A stretch of DNA of 64,000 nucleotides, taken from assembly GCA_963680875.1 (NCBI GenBank), contig OY804577.1, forward strand, positions 147,640,196-147,704,195, given 5' to 3'. A program made the translations under genes and the position numbers. Positions 36,823 to 46,830 of the stretch are shown here, piece by piece (position 1 is the stretch's first letter; every line of letters starts with the position of its first letter). Under the pieces are notes generated by a model. It saw only the letters and a program-made list of their open reading frames with translations. It searched no databases and was not told the DNA's origin. The stretch comes from Bathymodiolus brooksi. Taxonomy: Eukaryota; Mollusca; Bivalvia; Mytilida; Modiolidae.

Positions 36823-36978
36823 TTGGACAGTTCTGCAACAGGACAAATCTCAGTCTACATGTTTCATCCCACATCAACTTCACAAATCATTAAAAACATT
36901 ATGTACAGTCTTCCATAGGAGCAGATCATCTTTAACAGAAACAAAACAAAAGTCAAGAGTTCTTCTGATTACACCTGG
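36823..36978 (+). CDS. Exon 3 of the DNAAF9-like gene
   Basis: 156 nt, acceptor TATATTTTGTAG, donor CCTGG|GTAAGT; phase 2 in and out. One split codon, then 51 codons: WTVLQQDKSQSTCFIPHQLH, a basic stretch (FHRSRSSLTETKQKSR) and a hydrophobic strand VLLITPG at the end. The strand plus Pro-Gly looks like the Walker-B position of a P-loop fold, without the acidic residues needed for certainty. ATTACACCTGG|GTAAGTCTG at its 3' border is the seed of the 21-bp array that follows. Reading through the donor gives TAA directly. Confidence 0.8.
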
Positions 36979-39900
36979 GTAAGTCTGTATTACACCTGGA
37001 TATATCTGTATTACACCTGGGTAAGTCTGTATTACACCTGGGTAAGTCTATATTACACATGGATAAGTCTATATTACACATGGGTAAGTCTGTATTACAC
37101 CTGGGTAAGTCTGTATTACACCTGGATAAGTCTGTAATATACCTGGGTAAGTTTATTACACCTTGGTATGTCTGTATTACACCTGGATAAGTCTGTATTA
37201 TATCTGGGTAAATCTGTATTACACCTGGATAAGTCTGTATTACACCTGGGTAACTCTGTATTACACCTGGGTAAGTCTGTGTTACACCTGGATATATCTG
37301 TATTACACCTGGGTAAGTCTGTATTACATTTGGATAAGTCTGAATTACACCCAGGTAAGTCTGTATTACACCTGGGTAAATCTGTATTACATCTGGATGA
37401 GTCTGTTACACCTCAGGGGTTAAAAATCCGCTGGTCCAAGGTCCGGGACCAGCGATTGGTGGGTTCGGACCTAACATTTTCCAATCTTGTAAAGACCGAC
37501 GGACCAGTTGAAACTCTCCAATTACGGACTTGAATTAAATGGGTGGTTAAAAGTCTGAGTGACAGATGTTACTGCATAATTTTAATCCAACATTGATTGC
37601 CTCTTTTAATATTGTTAACATTGGATTACGTAATGTGAAATAATTCAAGATCGTTTTAGTGCTGTATAAACCTCCGGTAATTAACGGAGCACACACACCC
37701 AGGATGGTTGTAACAGAATAGCTTAAGATCAGTTTTGCGCTTTACGGAAGCGGTAATTCTTTCGATAATACCCAAGCGTATTAGTGAAGCAGTTCAAACA
37801 TAAAAATGGCCAGTTTGTTTTTTAATGTTAACGGAGTGGCTCGTGATACTGACAAAAATAAATTACATAATGAAAAAAGACCACATCCAACAAATAGGTC
37901 AAAGAAACGATAGGCTAAAATGGAAGAGAATATTTCAAACATCGTGGAAGGAAAAAATTCCTTGGGTTGAGGCAAGTTGTAGGCTGATAACTCCGGCGAT
38001 CTAATCTCATTGAAATTAAACTTCCGAAGACATTTTCTGCTCTGTATCTTTGGAAGTCTAATCTCAACGAGATTACCGGCGTTCATGCTAATGAGAATTA
38101 TGAAGTAAATATGTGAGGTAAATACTGTAAAATATCCAGAATTTGCAACAACAAAAAAACAAAGCAAAAAACAAAAAAAACAGTGCTTTATTAAAACGTA
38201 CAACCAATATGCAAAAATTAACTATTTGATAGCCCAAGACAAATTGAAAAGCAGCATCTGATCAGGTATTAAGTTGCCAAACTAAAATAGTCATTTTAAA
38301 TAATATAATTATGTCACTCAGTTACTACTACCGGGAGGTGGGGGAGTTAATTTTGTGTTCAACAAATTTTATTTCCTCCATTCCGATATTCAGGACCAGT
38401 AGAAAATTTTTCAGGACGACCAGTAGAAAAATTTTCAGGACCAGTAGATTCCTGGTGCTCACTGGTCCTGGACCAGTTCACTTTTGGAAAAAAAATTAAC
38501 CCCTGCACCTGGGTAAGTTTGTATTACACCTGGGTAAGTGTATTACACCTGGATAAGTCTGTATTACACCTGGGTATATATGTATTACACCTGGGTATAT
38601 CTGTATTACACCTGGATAAGTCTTTATTACATTTGGGTAAGTCTATGTTACACCTGGGTATGTCTGTATTACACCTGAGTATGTCTGTATTACACCTGAG
38701 TATGTTTATATTACCCCTGGGTATGTCTGTATTACACCTGTTTGTGTCTGTATTACAACTGGGTATGTCTGTATTACACCTGTGTATGTCTGTATTACAC
38801 CTGTGTAAGTCTATATTACACCTGGGTAGGTCTGTATTACACCTGGGTAGGTCTGTATTACACCTGTGTATGTCTGTATTACACCTGTGTAAGTCTATAT
38901 TACACCTGGGTAGGTCTGTATTACACCTGGGTATGTCTGTATTACACCTGGGTATGTCTATTACACCTGTGTATGTCTGTATTACACCTGGGTAGGTCTG
39001 TATTACACCTGGGTATGCCTGTATTACACCTGGGTATGTCTGTATTACACCTGTGTAAGTCTATATTACACCTGGGTAGGTCTGTATTACACCTGGGTAG
39101 GTCTGTATTACACCTGGGTATGTCTGTATTACACCTGTGTATGTCTGTATTACACCTGTGTAAGTCTATATTACACCTGGGTATGTCTGTATTACACCTG
39201 GGTAGGCCTGTATTACACCTGGGTATGTCTGTATTACGCCTGTGTAAGTCTATATTACACCTGGGTAGGTCTGTATTACACCTGGGTATGTCTGTATTAC
39301 ACCTGGGTAGGTCTGTATTACACCTGGGTAGGCCTGTATTACACCTGTGTATGTCTATATTACACCTGTGTATGTCTGTATTACACCTGTGTAAGTCTAT
39401 ATTACACCTGGGTATGCCTGTATTACACCTGGGTATGTCTGTATTACACCTGTGTATGTCTGTATTACACCTGTGTATGTCTATTACACCTGTGTAAGTC
39501 TATATTACACCTGGGTAGGTCTGTATTACACCTGGATAGGCCTGTATTACACCTGGGTATGTCTGTATTACACCTGTGTAAGTCTATATTATACCTGGGT
39601 AGGTCTGTATTACACCTGGGTATGTCTGTATTACACCTGTGTATGTCTGTATTACACCTGTGTAAGTCTATATTACACCTGTGTAAGTCTGTATTACACC
39701 TGGGTATGTCTGTATTACACCTGTGTAAGTCTATATTACACCTGGGTATGTATGTATTACACCTGGGTAAGTCTATATTACACCTGGGTAGGTCTGTATT
39801 ACACCTGGGTATGTCTGTATTACACCTGGGTATGTCTGTATTACACCTGTGTAAGTCTATATTACACCTGGGTATGTCTGTATTACACCTGGGTAGGCCT

Positions 39901-41345
39901 GTATTACACCTGGTATGTCTGTATTACACCTGTGTAAGTCTATATTACACCTGGGTATGTCTGTATTACACCTGGGTATGTCTGTATTACACCTGTGTAA
40001 GTCTATATTACACCTGGGTATGTCTGTATTACACCTGGGTAAGTCTATATTACACCTGGGTATGTCTGTATTACACCTGGGTATGTCTGTATTACACCTG
40101 GGTATGTTTGTATTACACCTGGGTATGTCTGTATTACACCTGTGTAAGTCTATATTACACCTGGGTATGTCTGTATTACACCTGGGTATGTCTGTATTAC
40201 ACCTGGGTGTGTCTGTATTACACCTGTGTAAGTCTATATTACACCTGTGTATGTCTGTATTACACCTGGGTATGTCTATATTACACATGGGTATGTCTGT
40301 ATTACACCTGGGTATGTCTGTATTACACCTGGGTATGTTTGTATTACACCTGGGTATGTCTGTATTACACCTGTGTAAGTCTATATTACACCTGGGTATG
40401 TCTGTATTACACCTGGGTATGTCTGTATTACACCTGGGTATGTCTGTATTACACCTGTGTAAGTCTATATTACACCTGGGTATGTCTGTATTACACCTGG
40501 GTATGTCTATATTACACCTGGGTATGTCTATATTACACCTGTGTAAGTCTATATTACACCTGTGTATGTCTGTATTACACCTGGGTATGTCTATATTACA
40601 CCTGGGTATGTCTGTATTACATCTGGGTATGTCTATATTACACCTGTGTATGTCTGTATTAGACCTGGGTATGTCTGTATTACACCTGTGTAAGTCTATA
40701 TTACACCTGGGTATGTCTGTATTACACCTGGGTATGTCTATTACACCTGTGTATGTCTATATTACACCTGGGTATGTCTGTATTACACCTGGGTATGTCT
40801 ATATTACACCTGTGTATGTCTGTATTACACCTGGGTATGTCTGTATTACACCTGTGTAAGTCTATATTACACCTGGGTATGTCTGTATTACACCTGGGTA
40901 TGTCTGTATTACACCTGTGTAAGTCTATATTACACCTGGGTATGTCTGTATTACACCTGGGTATGTCTGTATTACACCTGTGTAAGTCTATATTACACCT
41001 GGGTATGTCTATTACACCTGGTATGTCTGTATTACACCTGGGTAGGCCTATATTACACCTGTGTAAGTCTATATTACACCTGGGTATGTCTGTATTACAC
41101 TTGGGTATGTCTGTATTACACCTGTGTAAGTCTATATTACACCTGGGTATGTCTGTATTACACTTGGGTATGTCTGTATTACACCTGTGTAAGTCTATAT
41201 TACACCTGTGTATGTCTGTATTACACCTGTGTAAGTCTATATTACACCTGGGTATGTCTGTATTACACCTGGGTATGTCTGTATTACACCTGTGTAAGTC
41301 TATATTACACCTGGGTAGGTCTGTATTACACCTGGGTAGGCCTGT
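36968..41345 (+). repeat. 21-bp minisatellite of the exon 3 end plus donor, about 155 copies, split by a transposon
   Basis: Units TATTACACCTGGGTAAGTCT(G) and variants (GGGTATGTC, GTGTAAGTC, GGGTAGGTC) start with the exon 3 end itself. Part one is 36968-37413 (about 21 copies), part two 38506-41345 (about 135 copies), separated by a hAT-like element. Part two shows ordered super-units: a unit with GTGTAAGTCTATAT is followed by two or more GGGTATGTCTGTAT units. Period 21 gives long in-frame peptides on several frames, for example up to about 367 codons; they are not genes. Confidence 0.93.
37414..38505. mobile_element. hAT-like non-autonomous element, 1.09 kb
   Basis: Inverted ends CAGGGGTTAA (37414) and TTAACCCCTG (to 38505), with CACCT on both sides (37409-37413 and 38506-38510), a 5-bp duplication. 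The subterminals hold repeated GGACCAG/CTGGTCC motifs (37431-37456, 38392-38477). No transposase. A 140-codon minus-strand frame (37781-38203) is hydrophobic and low in complexity and has no recognised motif. Its insertion in mid-unit shows that the 21-bp array existed earlier. Confidence 0.75.
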
Positions 41346-41961
41346 AGCTTCAGAACCATAGCTGTTGTGGTCTTTTTCTTCTTTCTTTCTGTGATCATAA
41401 ATCTTCAGATTTCACCTGTTTGTATCTTCAGATTTCACCTGTTTGTATCTTCAGATTTCACCTGTTTGTATCTTCAGATTTCACCTGTTTGTATCTTCAG
41501 ATTTCACCTGTTTGTATCTTCAGTTTGTACCGTGCAGTTAGATTAATATCCATGTTGAATATTTATATAAATGAAAGTTGCTGAAATTTAAACTGTAGAA
41601 ACTCTCTTCCAGTTTTTTTTCTGTGAAATGCATGTATTTAGTTTTGCCTATTTCTATGGAATATGTCATATAAATTAGGCTGTTTATGACAAAATAATAT
41701 CTTTACCAATGGGCCACACTAAGCAAAGCTTTGCCTGCCTGGTTCTTAGATCCGTTGGCCTCATCCCCTATCCAAGATGGCCATTGTTACTGAAATAACA
41801 AGATCTTCTTTATTTTAAGATGGAAGTGGCAGCAATTTAAATTGTAGGTAGATCATAAGCATTGTTGACAAAATTGATAAAAGTTTTTGTGTGAAATGTA
41901 TAGTTTTCCAGATTTTCTCAGAAAATGCAAATTAGGCTGATTTCAATAATATATATTGTAG
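41346..41961. mobile_element. Degenerate AGCTCACC-family segment with 23-bp tandem repeats
   Basis: About five 23-bp units with TCTTCAGATTTCACCTGTTT lie at 41400-41522. From 41570 on, CTGAAATTTAAACTG, CTTCCAGTTTTTTTTCTGTGAAATG, CCAAGATGGCCATTGTTACT and ATGCAAATTAGGC match the core of the AGCTCACC elements in order, strongly diverged, with no head or tail. The segment ends right at the exon 4 acceptor. Confidence 0.6.
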
Positions 41962-42038
41962 GTGTATGGATATTTATGATGTTATACAGTATATATACAA
42001 TCATCCTGATGTACAGGTTAGACAGACAATAAGTATTG
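41962..42038 (+). CDS. Exon 4 of the DNAAF9-like gene
   Basis: 77 nt, acceptor AATATATATTGTAG, donor ATTG|GTAAGT; phase 2 in, phase 1 out. It reads CMDIYDVIQYIYNHPDVQVR and QTISI before the split Gly codon. I chose this donor over CAG|GTTAGA at 42017 because only phase 1 joins exon 5 in frame and gives TISIGAVTTCIDP. The last 20 bases and the donor are repeated twice more downstream. Confidence 0.8.
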
Positions 42039-42093
42039 GTAAGTTGAAGACAGACAATAAGTATTGGTAAGACAGACAATAAGTATTCGTAGA
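42019..42093 (+). repeat. Exon 4 end plus donor, three tandem copies
   Basis: AGACAGACAATAAGTATTGG occurs at 42019 (exon), about 42049 and about 42070 (last copy with TTCG). The two extra copies lie in the intron, each followed by GTAAG or GTAGA. The series is short and young-looking compared with the arrays after exons 2 and 3. Confidence 0.9.
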
Positions 42094-42103
42094 TTATTAC
42101 TTC

Positions 42104-43721
42104 CAGAGCTGTTTACAACTACAGTTTCTCCGTATTTTCTACGATTTTTTATCATAAAATACGGACTACGATATATGGTAATGAAACTACGGTCTGTGTT
42201 GATTGTGTGAACAAATTATTTGTTTGTTAATCTGAAAAATGAAATTACCGATCAGTGTCGGGAAGACAAAGAAGATGAAAAGAGCCTTAAATAAAGCATT
42301 TAGGGGGCTTGGTATTTCAAGGTTCGTTGACCTCATGGCAGTGGGTTTTTTCGTCAATGAAGTGCACTCTGGGAAAGATGACAATAATAATTTACCCTGT
42401 CTACAACCACCAAAAAAAGTCCTGTCAGAGATACTGGGAATATTTCATTGTTTGGGAAAGTCAAAAAAGGGTGAAATGTATGTCTTTTGCTCAACTTGTG
42501 CTCGTGGTGGAGGGATGACTGCAGACAACACGTTTAATCCAAATCACACTTGGATTTCAAAAAGCTGAAGATATTACAAAAGCCTTTGTCTTCGTTTTGT
42601 AAAACTGCAGAACTTGACAGATCACGAGCAGTGACAAAAGCAGAGGCAATTTTGTGCTAACCGATAAGAACATTGAATCCACGTCGTCAAGCGCTGACCT
42701 TTTCTCAAATTGAGTCAAAGTATTTCAAAATTAAGTTTCCTGATTCCAAAATAACCTGTGGTGAGAAAAGTGTTTGATCTTAATCTATCTCTTTGCAAAG
42801 AATATGATCCTTTAGGATAAGGGGGAACTGTCCCAATATGTTCCTTTAGGATAAGGGGGAACTGTCCCAATATGTTCCTTTAGGATAAGGGGGAACTGTC
42901 CTGATTCTTTGCATTATTTCTCTTTCTCTGCCCAAACTTCAGGCCTAAATCTAGTTATGGTGGTTTGAAATTTACTCTATTTCTAGGGGACGTGCTGCCT
43001 CATTTTTTCTAATTCATTTTCTGCATTTTTTTTCATTCATGTTATAACGGTCATTGTTTTATTTAAGGTTTGAATTATTATGTTTCTTTAGCTATGAATA
43101 AGGAAATAACAATGAAAATGACAATTTATTGCTGTATATACAACAGTTTCTTTTTGTTTCACAACAATTTTCTCAAAACTACTGATAAGTTGGTCGTGAA
43201 CTAATGACGACACCAACTAGGGTTAAACAGGTTGTTCCATCCCAACTACAGTACAAAAAATGTTGCCCTGTATTCAAACTCCAATCAGAATGGAATCTAA
43301 CATAACCCCATCATATCAATATAGTTTTAACAACTGGTGTTCAATAATTTATGATGTGTGCTGTTTATGTATTTAGCTGATTGTTTTGATTAATAAATCA
43401 AGTGTTTATGACAGCTTCTTGTTTGTGCAATGATTTAACAGGTAAAACATTTATTTAATTTGTCATTTTCTTTCACATAAAGTTTTTCAATCACCAAAAT
43501 ATATTGCCATCACTATTGCAAATTTTTCATATATTTTTTTCCTCCACATCTGCTACAAACTACATCTACCAGATAATCTGCTATACAGTAAGTTATAGTT
43601 TGTATGTTTAGAGGAATGCAGAGGGAGGGGGATATCATTTCATGTTCCTCACATTCCCTTTAGTTTATGTCTGGTTTTATAGGTGCTGTTAAATTATCGT
43701 AATTTCTATTTTTTTCATCAG
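42104..43721. mobile_element. Intron 4: transposon fragment, a 34-bp triplicate and unassigned sequence
   Basis: CAGAGCTGTTTACAACTACAG...CCGTATTTTCTACG at 42104 resembles the left end of the hAT-like element at 30332 (CAGAGCTCC...CGTATTTGCG); no right end is seen. A 109-codon frame (42239-42568, MKLPISVGKTKKMKRAL..., with CSTCARGG) may be a transposase N-terminus with a partial zinc finger. TCCTTTAGGATAAGGGGGAA is present three times at 42790-42900 (about 34-bp period). The rest, to exon 5, shows no recognised element. Confidence 0.45.
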
Positions 43722-43770
43722 GTGCTGTTACCACATGTATAGATCCTATGCTTTCCTTTATAAGTCATAA
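43722..43770 (+). CDS. Exon 5 (microexon-like) of the DNAAF9-like gene
   Basis: 49 nt, acceptor TATTTTTTTCATCAG, donor CATAA|GTAAGT; phase 1 in, phase 2 out. It codes for AVTTCIDPMLSFISH between two split codons (Gly and Lys). Frame and borders are fixed by the neighbours: phase 0 would hit a stop at TAG. A GGTGCTGTTA copy also lies at 43682 with its own TTTTATAG acceptor-like sequence but leads to a stop. The exon's last 17 bases plus donor are repeated in the intron. Confidence 0.78.
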
Positions 43771-43932
43771 GTAAGTATTTTATGTTATTCCTTTATAAGT
43801 CATAAGTAAGTATTGTATGGCATTAATTGAGTCCTTCCTTTATAAGTCATAAGTAAGTATTGTATGGCATTAATTGAGTCCTTCCTTTATAAGTCATAAG
43901 TAAGTATGTATGTCATTAATTTAGTCCTTCCG
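43753..43932 (+). repeat. Exon 5 end plus donor, four tandem copies
   Basis: TTCCTTTATAAGTCATAA|GTAAGTAT is found at 43753 (exon) and at about 43788, 43835 and 43882, with 29-bp GGCATTAATTGAGTCC-type spacers in the later copies. Each copy preserves the donor. Using a later donor would add an in-frame TAA. Confidence 0.9.
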
Positions 43933-43961
43933 TTATATTTATTATATATATGTTATCTTAT

Positions 43962-45500
43962 TAAGTCTTTGTAATATTATTTTAACAGGATGATAATGTC
44001 AGTTTTATTAAACCAGTGTACACAAGGTTGTGTCAACTTTATATTATTAAGTCTTTGTAATATTATTTTAACAGGTTGACAATGCCAGTTTTATTAAACC
44101 AGTGTACACAAGGTTGTGTCAACTTTATATTATTAAGTCTGTAATATTATTTTAACAGGATGATAATGCCAGTTTTATTAAACCAGTGTACACAAGGTTG
44201 TGTCAACTTTATATTATTAAGTCTGTAATATTATTTTAACAGGATGACAATGCCAGTTTTATTAAACCAGTGTACACAAGGTTGGGTCAACTTTATATTA
44301 TTAAGTCTGTAATATTATTTTAACAGGATGACAATGCCTTTTTTATTAAACCAGTGTACACAAGGTTGTGTCAACTTTATATTATTAAGTCTTTGTAATA
44401 TTATGTTAACAGGATGATAATGTCATGTTTATTAAACCAGTGTACACAAGGTTGTGTCAACTTTATATTATTAAGTCTGTAATATTATTTTAACAGGATG
44501 ACAATGCCAGTTTTATTAAACCAGTGTACACAAGGTTGTGTCAACTTTATATTATTAAGTCTTTGTAATATTATTTTAACAGGATGATAATGTCAGTTTT
44601 ATTAAACCAGTGTACACAAGGTTGGGTCAACTTTATATTATTAAATCTTTGTAATATTATGTTAACAGGATGATAATGCCAGTTTTATTAAACCAGTGTA
44701 CACAAGGTTGTGTCAACTTTATATTATTAAGTCTTTGTAATATTATTTTAACAGGATGATAATGTCAGTTTATTAAACCAGTGTACACAAGGTTGTGTCA
44801 ACTTTATATTATTACTATAAGTCTGTAATATTATTTTAACAGGATGATAATGCCAGTTTTATTAAACCAGTGTACACAAGGTTGGGTCAACTTTATATTA
44901 TTAAGTCTTAGTAATATTATGTTAACAGGATGATAATATCAGTTTTATTAAACCAGTGTACACAAGGTTGGGTCAACTTTATATTATTAAGTCTTTGTAA
45001 TATTATGTTAACAGGATGATATCAGTTTTATTAAACCAGTGTACACAAGGTTGAGTCAACTTTATATTATTAAGTCTTAGCAATATTATGTTAACAGGAT
45101 GATAATGCCAGTTTTATTAAACCAGTGTACACAAGGTTGGGTCAACTTTATATTATTAATTCTTTGTAATATTATTTTAACAGGATGATAATGCCAGTTT
45201 TATTAAACCAGTGTACACAAGGTTGTGTCAACTTTATATTATTAATTCTTTGTAATATTATTTTAACAGGATGATAATGCCAGTTTTATTAAACCAGTGT
45301 ACACAAGGTTGTGTCAACTTTATATTATTAAGTCTAATATTATGTTAACAGGATGACAATGCCAGTTTTATTAAACCAGTGTACACAAGGTTGTGTCAAC
45401 TTTATATTATTAAGTCTTTGTAATATTATTTTAACAGGATGATAATGCCAGTTTTATTAAACCAGTGTACACAAGGTTGGGTCAACTTTATATTATTCAC
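43962..45500 (+). repeat. 83-86-bp minisatellite: acceptor plus most of exon 6, 18 copies
   Basis: Units consist of AATATTATTTTAACAG|GATGATAATGCC..., through AACTTTATATTATT, then AAGTCTTTG or AAGTCTG. The last unit is the true exon 6, so 17 copies of its acceptor and of 60 of its 82 coding bases lie upstream in the intron. The copies lack a donor, and reading from one into the next ends at GGA TGA, so they cannot add coding sequence. Variants GTTGTGTC/GTTGGGTC alternate; the exon has GGG (Trp codon TGG). Confidence 0.93.
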
Positions 45501-45519
45501 ATCATCCACTTCAATTAAT
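45438..45519 (+). CDS. Exon 6 of the DNAAF9-like gene
   Basis: 82 nt, acceptor TATTATTTTAACAG, donor AAT|GTAAGT; phase 2 in, phase 0 out. It codes for MIMPVLLNQCTQGWVNFILF and TSSTSIN: a helix with NQCTQG and a buried strand. With exon 7 it gives the part that most recalls C20orf194/DNAAF9 (leucine-rich helix, NQCTQG, strand, short Ser/Thr loop). Seventeen upstream acceptor copies compete in principle; only the last leads to a donor. Confidence 0.82.
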
Positions 45520-46830
45520 GTAAGTATTTTTATTGTAACTTTTTGTTGAGACTCAGATATTTGACATACAGTAGAACTTCGCTGCCTCGAACTCGAAGGG
45601 ACTGTCAAAATGTGTTCGAACTATTGGAAGTTTGAGCCACTGAGGCCCCATAATTTCAGAGAGAAAAAAATCTGATTGTGACCAAGGTCATTTTCATTAC
45701 GCTATGATTACTGATGCTCAGTAAAGTGGGCCTTTCTTGTAAAAAGTATTTAATCCTTTAGACAGATCTCAAAGACCACGGCTTCTGGATACCTATTTGG
45801 TATCTTCAAACGTTCCTTTGAAACGTTTTTTCACTTTGTTCGTGATCTATTTTATATACAGGAAATACGAGATCGAGTATTAACACTTGGATCGATTTCT
45901 GTATAATGCTTGATAATTCGGATATATTTTTAATGGTCAATTTTCAAATTCTAGCCAATGATATTTTTTTTTATTTTGATTTGAAGCAATTATATATGTT
46001 TCTTTTGGTATTATATACACATAAAAACTCAGGATAATAAGAATTTCAGTACTAGTACATTTTTATAATTTTTTTATTGGTATTTAGATGAACCTCGAGA
46101 TCACACAGTTTGATATTATTCGATCCCAGCAACTATATAAATTAAAAACAAAAACACTCAATAATAATAATTCATGTAATAACAATTTTATGTATTGTTT
46201 TAATAAACTTTATTACAATCGTTAGGGTTAGGGTTGTTACACCTCACTGGCTGTTGATTTTGTCATTATGTCCTCCCCTCCCCCTCCCCCAGTATAAACT
46301 AGGTAGCACAATCATCCTGATATGTACAGCCAGGAGTAATTAACATAGGGAGAGGTGTCTTCTATATATGGCCAGTTAATCCAATTGAAAAATTGTGCCA
46401 TAATGAGATTTATCAAGACTAAAAACAGACAATGTTGTCAAGTTCATTGATTCCATTTTTGGTCAAGACAGATATCATTAGCATCAGATACAATATTGTG
46501 TGTTTATATGGATATATTTGAATGTATTTAATTATTATTTGTTAAAATGTTAAAGTATATGAAGTTAATTAACATTTTTTATGATTTTAAAGTATATGAA
46601 GTTAATTAACAATTTTTGTGATTTTAAAGTATATGAAGTTAATTAACAATTTTTGTGATTTTAAAGTATATGAAGTTAATTAACAATTTTGGTGATTTTA
46701 AAGGGGGTTTATGTTTATTTGGTTTTTTTTTAATGTTACCATTTTCTAGTTGAGTTCAAAGGGAACAAAATATTTTCTGAAGTTGAGGGTAACATAGCTG
46801 GGAAAAAATGAAGTATTTATCACTGAAATT
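45520..46830. other. Intron 6 start: pogo-like end fragment and short repeats
   Basis: TACAGTAGAACTTCGCTGCC (45570 on) followed by CTCGAACTCGAAGGGAC and GTTCGAACTATTGG resembles a pogo/Tigger left end and the frame at 7287; no right end is found. A TTAGGG pair lies at 46222-46234. A pyrimidine run (CCCCTCCCCCTCCCCCAG) lies at about 46275-46292. TTAAAGTATATGAAGTTAAT is present four times at 46549-46702 (about 37-bp period). Otherwise AT-rich and without a gene. Confidence 0.5.
46549..46702 (+). repeat. 37-bp tandem repeat, 4 copies
   Basis: Four units with AAGTATATGAAGTTAATTAAC and TTTTTGTGATTTT, nearly identical. Confidence 0.88.

Noticed and set aside
37781..38203. 140-codon minus-strand frame
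   Set aside because: Hydrophobic, low-complexity translation of AT-rich DNA within a hAT-like non-autonomous element.
37163..41361. Several long YYTW/VLHLG repeat proteins up to 367 codons
   Set aside because: The 21-bp period keeps frames open by chance; the array is a copy of an exon end plus donor and lies in an intron.
42017..42022. Alternative donor CAG|GTTAGA for exon 4
   Set aside because: It would leave phase 0, and exon 5 then meets a TAG stop; the donor at 42039 fits the phase and yields a continuous protein.
43462..43600. Extra exon after CACATAAAG with about 35 open codons
   Set aside because: No donor in a suitable phase, low-complexity Phe/Ser-rich peptide, and not needed once the exon 4 donor at 42039 is used.
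46222..46234. Interstitial telomere (TTAGGG)n
   Set aside because: Only two units; expected by chance in a window of this size.
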